This document shows positions 31,898 through 41,194 of a stretch of 64,000 nt of DNA, piece by piece. The notes beneath the pieces were generated by a model. The model was not told the DNA's origin and did not search any database. It worked only from the letters and a program-made list of their open reading frames with translations. The stretch comes from Pyropia haitanensis. Its lineage: Eukaryota; Rhodophyta; Bangiophyceae; Bangiales; Bangiaceae. The DNA lies in contig SDUX01000010.1 of NCBI GenBank assembly GCA_008729055.1, positions 2,681,090 through 2,745,089 of the forward strand. The letters run 5' to 3'. The translations under genes and the position numbers were made by a program. Numbering within the stretch: position 1 is the first letter of the stretch; the number at the start of each line of letters is the position of its first letter.

Positions 31898-34800
31898 GAC
31901 GGGGTGGGGCAGTGAGCAGGCGCCGAGTGGGGCGTGGCGTGGGAAGAACCGCAGCGGGGGTGGGCGCAAGTGGGGGACAGACGGCGGGAAGGACGTAGCG
32001 TGGGGGAGGGAGAGGAGGGGGTGCACCACGCCCCGCCGCCGGCGCCGCTGCCAGCTGCCACCCGCACCCCCGTCGGCGGCCGACACGTCTGGCGCGGCTC
32101 CACCGCGCGTGCAGCCGCGGGTGGCGTCGGCCGCCGCGGCTGGGGGGGACCCTGACGGCGGCGGCGGGGAGGTGTCACCTCCCTCCGCCGCGACCCCCAC
32201 CCCTCCAACCAAACCCCAGACCAGACCACGCCCCACCCCCCCCCCCCCCCCCCCCCCTCTGCGTCGCGCGTCGTTCCACAACGGTCAGGAGGGGGGGGGG
32301 GGGGGGGGGGGGGGGTGGTGGTGGATGCCGCAAGGTGCGCCGCGCACCCCGGCAGGGGGGCGTGTGTGTGTGGATGGAGGGGGAGGAGGGCGGCGGCACC
32401 CCCGTCGGCACCAAAACAGCAGAAAAGGCGCAACACCAGCGTCGGGCGTTGGCGTTGGCGGGGGGGGGGGGGGGGGGGGGAGGGGAGCGGCGAGAACCGT
32501 GCAGGACCAGCGACGGCGGCGGCGCCCGGGCAACAGAAAAAAAAAAAAAAAAATGAACAGCCGCAGCGGCAGCCGCGGCAGGGGCGACGCGCCACCGAGA
32601 GCCCCGTCAATGACCGTCAATGACGGGCGGGCGGGGGGGGAGCGCGTGGGCGGGCACGCGCCGCTTACACGACGGTGGGCGGCAAGAGGGGAACGGCGGG
32701 GGACGGATGGACCGACGATGGCCGCGAGAAGAGCCCGCCGCAAACAGGGGTGGGGAACGGGCGTGGGGGTTGTGGGGGGGGGGGGGTGTGGAGGCGGGAG
32801 GGGGGGGGGAGTGGGGCTCGCCGCGCCCCGCAAGGAATCCCACACGGGAAAGGAGGCACGGCACGGGCGCGGGGGGGGGGGGGGTGCGGGGTTGGGGGTT
32901 GTGACTGTGTGGGTCGGGGGGGGAGCGACACAGAGGTTGGCGGTGGGGACGTGGGCGTGGGGGGGGGGGGGGGGGGTGGTGGGGGGGACACCAACCGCTG
33001 CGGCGGTTGTCTGTGGCGGCGCGTCAGTGGGGGCGACGGCGGCGGCGGGGTGGCGCGCGCGGCACGCGGCACTCGGTGGGGGGGATGGGCAAGGCGGAAC
33101 GCCCGATGCCGCCGCTGCCAAGGCCAAAGACCCGCCCAACGTGCACGCGGGCAGTCGAACGGTGGGGGGGGGGGGGGGGCGTCGGGCGACAGCGGGGGGG
33201 GGGGGGGAGGGGGGTGGGGGGCGACGCCATCCGGCTCGCCAGCCGGACACGCTCTCGTTGCACCCGCCGCTCCTGTTTGCAATAATGGGACAAGACTGGC
33301 CGGGGGGGGAGGCGCGGCGTGTCAGGAAACGCAGTGGGAGTGGGTGAGCAGTGGGGGGGGGGGGGGGGGGGGGAGGAGCGAGGGGCCACACGGGGGACAG
33401 AGAAAAAAAAAATAAAACAGGAGAAAAAACAGGCGCGACTGGGGTGAAGGGACGGGTGGATGAAAGGCGATGCAGCAACAACTCTGACCGAGCCCCGCGC
33501 GAGGGTGGGTGCGCGGTGGGGGGGGACGATGCGCGACCGGGGAGAGCCCAGCGGAGGGGGGGTGTGGGCGCACTCGCGGGCTGTCCGCTTGTTGCGTGCC
33601 GCGTGCCGCACGCAGGCCACCGGTGGGGAGCAGATGACGGTACTACGCACTCGCGTCTTGCCGGCGCGGCCGCGCACCAGCATCACAACCCCGCCCGTCA
33701 GGCCGTCTGCTCTCCCCCCGTCGCCGCGCCCACACCCACTCACGGATGGCGGCCAGCCGGTCTCCCTCACTGGGAATGCGGGCGCGGGGTGTCATGTCTG
33801 GATAGGCGCTGCTTGAGCTCATGCACCCCGCCATACTTTTTGGTTTGAGTGGAACTGCGGACGGTGATGGCGGAATCTCGATCCCGTTTGACTTTTTCTG
33901 TATGTGCGCGACCCGCCGAAAGTGGGGGGGGGCTGCGCTCGCGGGCGTGCTGGGAGGGGAGGTGCCCACGGGGAATGGGAAAACATCCCAATTGAAGAAA
34001 AGTGGAAGGTCTTGCCGAAAGCCGGACGGATGGGGCACGCGGCAGCAGCCCGCGTGGCCACTCGGGGAGCGTCCTCTGCGGCCACAGTGGGGCGGGGCGT
34101 GGAGGGGAGGGAGGATCCGCTGGCCGTCCGGCCACTCATTTTCTGTACGGCTGCGCCCCTTTCACTAGCCCACTGGACACGCACGCCGCCAGCCCAGAGA
34201 CCACGTCTCGAGTGCCTGGCCGGCGCTGCTGCATGGGTGTGGAGCGCCCCGGACGGCGCACGGTGGCACCACCACGGGGCCGCCCGTCGCGGGGCTGCCG
34301 CTGTTGGCGCCGCCGCGGCGTGCCGACACCGCGCCACCCGCAGCGCGCCGCGCGGTCACCCGTCTCAGAGACACGGGGCGGCTGGCCGGCACCGCGGGAC
34401 GGCTGGCTGCGCGGGCGGCCCGAGGCAGCCTCCCCCACACCGCAATCCAAACTTCTTGGGGCGACACTCGCGCGAGGATGGCAGAGGCCCTGCTGAGCTC
34501 GGACAGAACTCGGCGCATGGGCTGGTACGTTGCGGCCCCCACTGGTGGGCCGGCCACAGGGGCGGCGAGACAGGGACCCAGCGGCCCCTCCACCAACGCG
34601 CACAGCACACGCAGGCAGGCACCCATTCATCCCTCGTTGACGGGACGTGGGATACGTGTGGCCGACAGCGACTGGCGATAGCAGTCGGCGTGGCCGTCTC
34701 TCCGGCAGCCACGCAAGGCCCGCTTTCCAGTAGGGACAGCGATCCGTGACTTTGAGGACCCCCCACCCCAGAGGTGCGGACGGGGGGGTGGCGGTGGGGG

Positions 34801-36587
34801 AAGTGCCCAGACAGAGGCGCGGCGCAGGCGGATTCTTCGGGTACCCCAAGCCCATTGATGCGGCACTCGGAGGATGTTTTGGTGGCGCCGGGTCGGGCCG
34901 GCACGAATCCCAGGGCAGGCCTCCCGCGAACGCATGGGGAGGTGCCACGACCGCGCATTCCGTGTCCGTTGGGACAGACGCCGCGCGGCATTGGCGGGGC
35001 TGGCGCGCGCGCCCTGTTGACAGCTGCTTGTGCCGATGGCTTTCGTCATGATCCGCCCACACAGACCCAATGAAAAGGCGCGCTTGGCCCGCGTGCGCGG
35101 CCGCCGTCAGCACTCCATCAACCAATGATGTTGGTGCGAATGGTGAGATAGTCCCTATTTTTTTGTCACGGACGGGCCTTCTCGGCACGGTCCTCACGCG
35201 CTCGTGCTCGCGGAGGCAACGGTGATAGGGCTCATGGCGGTTTCTTGGGCCCTGTGCGGCTGCATTCATCGCCGAGGTGGGCGACCTGTCCGTCGTGGGC
35301 ATGGTCCTTTGCAGCGTTCGTCCATCCAGGGTCCTTGTGGTGGGCAAACGGGTGCATCCCTACTGGACCGACTTCCAGGCGCAGTGCCTTGAACTCGGAT
35401 TGTGAACCTCGCCAGGGTCTCCCTGTTGTCGGCCAAGTCTCGAAGGTTAAAAAGAACAGCACAGTGCCTCCCTGTGCGAGGGTCACCTGGTCATGTCGTC
35501 ATGCCGTACGTTGAGGCCACAAGTAGCGCGGTCTGTGTTTCTGACCGTCCTCAACGAGACGGTTCACCACGAACGCAGCAATGATCGATCTCAGCGACCA
35601 ATCAGGCGGCGATTCAGAGGAGGGCCGGGTAGCAACAGGCGTTGACAACTTGCTAGTGTCGCCGTGTCTGCTGGGTCCAGCAAGGCAGGATGAAACGTAT
35701 CCCATGGTCTTCCCCCCACCGCCGTCGACGACTCGTACAGGCGATTCTTGACCGAGCGACATGATTTGTCAAGAATGTTCTGGGTGGCGCGTACGACTGG
35801 GCCCCACCGCCACGGCGTGCGTGCCAGGTCGACACCGCATGTGCGGCTGTCGAGTACCGACTCCACTGTCAGGACTTGATCGGCGCCAGGCCCTTGCCCA
35901 GCCCCTCCTTGGCGGTTGCCCGCTGTATCTCGAGAGTATCGGCAGCCGATGCCATGGTCATACATCGTCGCGGCCTCGTTTCGTAGGAGCCGGCCACTGG
36001 GGCGCCTACAACAGCGACTGACACATTGAGTGTGCGTCCGTCGGTGTCCTCGACCGGCTGCGAGAGAATAGAGACCCCGGCCGGTGTTGTCGTCCTGCTC
36101 GTACTCCATGGAAAGTGTGCCTCAAAGGCACAGTGGGGGGGGGGGGGGGGGGCGTCAGATGATGACGGATCCAGACACCCCCACACCCCTCCGCCGTTCA
36201 CGACGGCGGCGGACTCCCCATGTGGCGCACCTCACGAGAGGGTGAGGCCTTTCGCGGGAGGGCGAGGACGTTGATCATGTTGTTTCTCCCAGTGTGTGCT
36301 CAGGCGGCTTCGCGCCCGGCAACAACGGGAGCAACAGACTCGTGATACCATTCACGTGGGAGGCAACCCATGAGCAAAAATGAGTCCCACTGCAATCTCC
36401 CCGCGTGGACGGCCCGCACGAGGAGGAGTGGTGCAGCAGGGCAAGCGGGAATATGCGCGCCTCGCGACAGGAAATGGGTGTAGCCACGGGAATTGTATAC
36501 ATTACTGAAAGCAGACAACGCGGCCGTGCATTTCACGAAGTCACCAATTGCCCTTGGACAGACGACGTCAGCCGCCTACAATGGTTG

Positions 36588-36593
36588 TAAATA
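36588..36593 (+). promoter_or_regulatory. possible TATA-like box of the UBP-finger gene
   Basis: TAAATA about 245 bp upstream of the ATG at 36835, a distance similar to the two clearer TATA boxes in this window. The match to the consensus is weak. Confidence 0.3.
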
Positions 36594-36692
36594 CTCGGCT
36601 CGCCCACCGCTTCCTGTCTTGCTGGCAGAAACGACGTCCGTCGCTCGATCCCCCTCTCCTGCTCCCGCTACGTCCCGCCCCTCGGTAGCTCG

Positions 36693-36712
36693 AGCGTCAG
36701 AGCTCTGACGCT
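36693..36712. promoter_or_regulatory. 20-bp perfect palindrome with TGACG half-sites
   Basis: AGCGTCAGAGCTCTGACGCT is a perfect palindrome containing CGTCA and TGACG, the bZIP/CREB-type half-site, facing each other. The first 15 bases recur at 36757-36771. Both lie 65-145 bp upstream of the UBP-finger ATG, so a dimeric transcription factor site is plausible. Confidence 0.5.
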
Positions 36713-36834
36713 GCTCCCCGTTCCGCTGCCTACCACACCTTCCGCCCCCTACCCGAAGCGTCAGAGCTCTGTCGCCGCCCACCCACCCGCTACCTCCCGA
36801 CCCGTGTCCTGCCCGCCGCGCGCGTCCGCGAGGC

Positions 36835-37452
36835 ATGGCTGGGTCCCCCCCCCCCTCCCCCCCGGCCACGCCGTCTACCCCCGGACGGACTGCCTCCACC
36901 TGGCCGCCGCCGCCGCCACCGCCGTCGCCGCCATTGCCGCGGCGGCGGCGGGCGCCCCCCCCCGCGCGCCAAAGCGGCCGCCCCGCCGGCGGCGGCCGTC
37001 GCCGCGGGCGCGGCCTCGGCGCTCGCCGCCGCCTGCGCCGGCTGCGGCGTCGGCGCGGGGGAGAACTGGGTGTGCCTCACGTGCGGCACCGTCCGGTGCT
37101 CGCGCTACGTGGCGGGCTGCATGGCGGCCCACGCGACGGCGGTGGGCGGGGCGGGCGGCTGCCGTGGGTGCGGCGGCGGCACCGCCGCCGCCGCCGCCCC
37201 GGCGGTGGTGGCGGTCAGCGCGGCGGACCTGAGCACCTGGTGCTTTGGGTGTGACGACTATGTGACGGGCGGCGGCGGCGGCGTCGGCGCCGCCCTCGAC
37301 GCGCTGCACGTGGCCAAGTTTGGCGCGCCGCGGGGGGCGGTGGTGCTGGACCTGGCCGCCGCCGCCGCCGACGCGGACGCCGCGCCGGCGCTCCGCCACG
37401 TTGCCGCGGCGGCAGGGGCGGCAGGGGCGGCAGGGGTGGCAGGGGCGGCAGG

Positions 37453-37493
<41 letters not shown>

Positions 37494-37632
37494 CGGTGAC
37501 CAGCAGCGGCGGTGGGGGGGGGGCGCCGCCGGCGGCGGCCGCGCGGGGGGGAGCGAGCCGGCCGCCGCCGGCAGCGCGGCAGCCGACGCGGCGCCCGCGC
37601 GGCAGGGGGCGGCGGGCTCGCCACCCCGCTGA
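36835..37632 (+). CDS. UBP-type zinc finger (ZnF-UBP) protein
   Basis: A ubiquitin-binding ZnF-UBP (BUZ) domain of the HDAC6/USP type: DCLHL first ligand pair, C-x2-C (CAGC), ENWVCLTCGTVRCSRYV, a histidine helix (CMAAHATA), then VVAVSAADLSTWCFGCDDYV and a closing KFG. The domain typically binds the free C-terminus of ubiquitin. No histone deacetylase or protease domain is visible, so this looks like a stand-alone finger (about 265 residues) with Ala-rich insertions inside and an Ala/Gly tail including AAG repeats. The conserved pieces lie in different registers, switching at C/G runs 36845-36863, 36955-36963 and 37514-37523; joined in order they rebuild one clean domain. The start ATG 36835 and stop TGA 37630-37632 fit this reading. 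The role in ubiquitin recognition is inferred from the family. Confidence 0.7.
37408..37470 (+). repeat. GGCGGCAGG-type minisatellite and GGC run
   Basis: Nine-base units (variants of GGCAGGGGC) repeated about five times and then continuing as GGC repeats, encoding the Ala/Gly stretch after the UBP finger. Confidence 0.7.
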
Positions 37633-37667
37633 GCCCCCCACCGCCGCGGAGAGCCACCGCCCGCGGC

Positions 37668-37700
<33 letters not shown>

Positions 37701-38955
37701 ATTTGGCGGCGGCGGCCGGCGGGCGCAGCCGCCGGCGACGGGGCGATTGGCGGGGGTGGCCGCGGCGCCCCCCGTGGGCGCGCCCTCGGCGCGAGGGTGG
37801 TGGTGCCGCGTGCAGGGGGGGGGCGGCCATCCCCGCGTGGCCGCCGCGGGTGGCGAGCCGTGGCCGCTGCTGGCGGTACGCCGTGGGTGGGGGGGGGGGG
37901 GCGGGGGGAGGGGGGGCGGGGGGGGGAAGGGGGGGAGGCCGCGGCTGGCTGGCCGTCGTCCACCCGCTGTTCCTGCTCCGCCCTTGGTCCGCGCGCCCGC
38001 CGCCTGGCGGTTGCGAGCGACGCGCGGCGGACCGGGCGCCCGCGGCGGTCCGCCCCGCCGGGAAACCGACGGGTGGCGGGGGGGGGGGGGACACCCGTGA
38101 TGGGCCAGAGGGGGGCGGGGGGGGGGAGGTCGCGCGCGCCGCGCCGCCGCCCGCCGCCGCGCGTCGCCGTCGGCGCCTCCGCGGCGGCGGAAATCCAACG
38201 ACGCGGCCGCCGCGGCGGCGGAAATCCAACGACGCCGCCGTCGCGGCGGCGGGCGGCCGCGCCGCCCGTCTGCCGCCGCCGCCCCTACCCCCGCCGGCAC
38301 ACGCCACCCACACGGGCGCCGTCCACGTCCCGTACGTACGGCGGCGGCCGGCCGCCGGCGGCGACGCCGTGCCGTCCCCCCCCCCCCCCCCGCCCCGCCC
38401 CACCCCGGCCGGCGCTCCAGCCCCACACCGCACCCCCGCGACCCCGCACCGCGCCGCGCCGCGGCCGCGACGGATGGCGGCGGCGGCGGCGCGGCCGCCG
38501 CGTGCTGCCGCGGCCGCCGCCGCGGCGGCTGCCCCCGCCCGGTGGCCGCCGCGCGGCGGCCGCCGCGCGGTTCCACTCAGATCCCGCCGCCGCCGCTTCC
38601 ACCGCCAATGGCTCGTCACGCTGCGCCCCCCCCCCGGCGCTGCGCGGGGCGGGGGGGGGGGGAGATGCGGACCCCGCCGCCGCGCCCGTCGGCGGCCGCC
38701 ACCGACCGGCGACGACGTGGTGTATCAGCGCGCGGCGGCGGCGGCCGCCGCCGCCGCGGAGCGGGTAACGTGACGCCCCGTGCTCCCGCTCGCCCCCATT
38801 GCCCTTTCCACGGCGCTGCCGACCGCCCAGCGCCCTCCTCCCTCCCTTCTCACCACAATCCAGAAAGCACCCCACTCCTCGACGCGGGTAACCTAGGCCG
38901 CCGCCGCCCCCACCACCACCACCACCACCACAACCACCACCACCACCACCACCAC

Positions 38956-38989
<34 letters not shown>

Positions 38990-39030
38990 CCCACTCCGGC
39001 CGACGCCCCCCCGTCGCGGCTGCTGCGGCC
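37633..39030. other. intergenic region between the UBP-finger and DUF6544-type genes
   Basis: GC-saturated and repetitive: GGC runs, a 31-bp tandem duplication around AAATCCAACGACG (copies of this motif at 38191 and 38222), and a (CCA)n microsatellite at about 38908-38960 that passes into (CCG)n. Open frames are Arg/Gly/Pro shadows. I see no supported gene. Confidence 0.4.
38908..38990 (+). repeat. (CCA)n then (CCG)n microsatellite
   Basis: About 16 CCA/CAC units with one interruption, followed by about 10 CCG/CGC units, 40-120 bp upstream of the DUF6544-type start. Confidence 0.85.
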
Positions 39031-39196
39031 ATGCTCGCCGCCGTTGCCGCCGCGGCGACCGCCGCGGCGGCCGCCACCGCCGCCGCCGCCGCCACCGCCG
39101 CCGTTGGCCGCCGCCGCTGCCGGGAGCGCGTCGACCGCCTCCGCCGCGCGCTCGTCGACCCGCCCGTCGCCGCGGGCGCGGCGGCCGCCGCCAAAC

Positions 39197-39229
<33 letters not shown>

Positions 39230-39837
39230 CTGCGTTTCCCCCGCCGTCCATGGCCGCCGCCGCCCGCCGTGCGCTGGGCATCGACGGCGGTGGCGGCGGC
39301 GGTGGCGACGGCGGTGGCGGCGGCGGCGGCGGCGGCGGCGGCAGCGGTGGCGGCGGCGGCGGCGGCAGCGGTGGCGACGGTGGCGGCTTGCGCTTGGTTC
39401 AGCCGCCGCCGCCCCCCCCCCCATCTCCCGGGCCTACGAATTGACGCAGGCCGTCGAGATGCGCCTGTCCCCCACCGCCGCGTGGGCGCCATACACCGCC
39501 ACCCAGACGTTTGGCGTCGCGGCCGCCGGCTTTGTGTGGACCGCGACCGGTCGCCTGCACGGCGTCCCCGTCACGGTGCTGGACGCGTACGTCGCCGGCC
39601 GGGGCGCCCTCGACGTGCGCGCGTGGGGGTGGGTGCGCCTCGCCGCCGCGGCGGGCGGCGACGCCGACGTTGGCGAGGCGCAGCGGCTGCTCGCGGAGCT
39701 CCCGTGGGCGCCCGCCACCGTCTTGCACTGCCGCGCGCTGCGGTGGGCGACCGTGGCGGGGGACCCGTCAGCGGTGGACGTGTCGCTGCCGCTGCGGCGG
39801 GGGGGCACCGGCGGGGACGGGCGCCCGCGTGGCAGCG

Positions 39838-39869
<32 letters not shown>

Positions 39870-40180
39870 AGCGGCGACGGCGGCGGCGACGCGCCCGCCG
39901 CGACGGTGCGGCTGACGCTCGACGCGGCGGGCGACGTTGTCGCGGCGACCGCCGCGGCACGCCCGCGGGCGCTGCCCGCCGGCGGCGCGGTGGGCACCCC
40001 GTGGCGCGCAACGATGGGTGACTATGGCCCCGTCACGCGCGGCGGCGGCGGCGGCGGGCCGCCGCTGCGGCTGCCCCGCCGCGGGGAGGCGGCGTGGCTC
40101 CTCCCAGACGGGCCGTTTGTCTACTGGCGGGGGGTGGTGACGGGCTGCCGCGAGCTGGGGGGGGCGGGGGGGGGGGGTAG
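39031..40180 (+). CDS. DUF6544-type protein
   Basis: Matches the DUF6544 family, best known from bacteria and of unknown function. Features in order: FPPPSMAAAARRALG near 39240 (the family's proline plus short helix), Gly-rich insertion, ISRAYELTQAVEMRLSP, WAPYTATQTFGVAAAGFVW, TVLDAYVAGRGAL, EAQRLLAELPWAPATVL, a Gly/Ser-rich insertion, VRLTLDAAGDVVA, GTPWRATMGDYG, and AAWLLPDGPFVYWRG at the end. The N-terminus from the ATG at 39031 is Ala-rich with a basic segment and few acids, possibly a signal or transit peptide. Register changes at the 11-nt C run 39412-39422, precisely between the two conserved parts, and a G run (40166-40177) before TAG at 40178-40180 gives a family-like C-terminus. An unsplit reading would run on into unrelated sequence. 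Family recognition is from memory of its motifs; function unknown. Confidence 0.7.
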
Positions 40181-41194
40181 CGGACAGCGTGCGGGGGGGG
40201 TTCCCGCCCGCGGCGGCGCGCCCCGCGCCCCCGCTGCGTTGCCCGCGGGACCGCCGCAGGGGGTACCGACGGCGGCCGGCGTCGTCGCGGCGGGCGACGC
40301 CGCCCCCGCCTGTACCCTGGAGGGATGGCGGCAGCGGTGGTCGCCTCGCGGGGCACACAGCGTCCGCCCCTCCTCCCACGTGGGGGTGGCTGTCGTGCGG
40401 CCGAGCATCGGCCGCTCCCGCCCCCTCGCCCCTCCCCTGCTGTGGCCGCCCGCGCCGCCGCCGCCGCCGAGCTGCCATGCCCCCCCCGCGGTGGCGGCCG
40501 CGCCGCGGCGGCGCGCCGCGGTGGGCGCGGCGGCGGGCGCGGTCGCGGGCGCGGCGGCGGCGACGTGGCGGCGGCGGCGGCGGCGGCGGCGCTGCGGCGG
40601 CGGCGTCGGTGGCAGCGGGGCGGGGCGAACGGGCGCGGGTGGAGCGGGGGGGGGGGGGGGTGTGGCAAGGGCGAGCGGGAACACACCCACGCGGTGGAGC
40701 CGTGGCGGGGCAAGCCGCTGCCAAGTTGGAGGGAAGAGGAGGCGGCGAAGAAGTCGGGCACCGGCGGCGGCGCGTTATAGGTAGGCGGCGCACCCGCGGC
40801 CGCGGCGGGAGCGGCCGCCGGCGCGACGCGAGGGCGTCCTCCCCGCGCCCGCCAGGCAGCGCCTGGCAGGTGCCACACGAGCACAGTCGGTTCGGCGGTG
40901 TCGACAGCGATGCATGCATGCACCTGGGAGGCGCCTGCCCCCGCACTCTCCCACCGTCCCTCTATTCTCCCCACCCCCCGAGCTGACAACACAACCAACA
41001 CAAACGTATACGGAAAACACGCACAGACAAACCAACCGCCCGCAAGAAACACAACCAAAGTAAGACGAGCGTCGCCGTCGCAATCAGGTGCTCCCCTCCC
41101 CTCCATGCCCGCCCGACCGCCGCGGCTGCGGACCCCCCCTAGGCCACCACAGCCACAGGGACCTCACGCCGGCGGCGGCAAAGTGGGCGACTCT
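40181..41194. other. convergent intergenic region between the DUF6544-type and giant DUF3638 genes
   Basis: GC-rich and repetitive to about 40870 with a palindrome GCCAGGC/GCCTGGC at 40850-40866, then an A/C-rich tract at about 40985-41070 (GT-rich in the minus-strand sense) 125-210 nt past the stop of the giant gene, a likely 3'-end element for it. No gene is supported. Confidence 0.4.
40985..41070 (-). promoter_or_regulatory. GT-rich tract downstream of the giant DUF3638 gene
   Basis: On the minus strand it is rich in TTGTGTT and GTTGGTT, in contrast to the GC-rich surroundings, 125-210 nt beyond the stop at 41195. It resembles GU-rich polyadenylation elements. Confidence 0.4.

Larger units (their letters stand above)
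31468..36834. other. 5.4-kb intergenic region between the C2H2 and UBP-finger genes
   Basis: After the C2H2 promoter comes DNA dense in mononucleotide runs (a G run of 25 at 32291-32315, an A run of 17 at 32537-32553, many G runs above 10), then lower-GC DNA from about 33800 to 36600. Long open frames in the G-rich part are low-complexity shadows. A small hairpin (arms 35744-35752 and 35768-35776) is present. The last 300 bp carry promoter-like motifs for the UBP-finger gene. No gene is supported. Confidence 0.4.

Noticed and set aside
28463..31915. 1,150-residue open frame on the plus strand across the C2H2 gene
   Set aside because: Covers the antisense of two good zinc fingers; composition is low complexity and no domain is visible.
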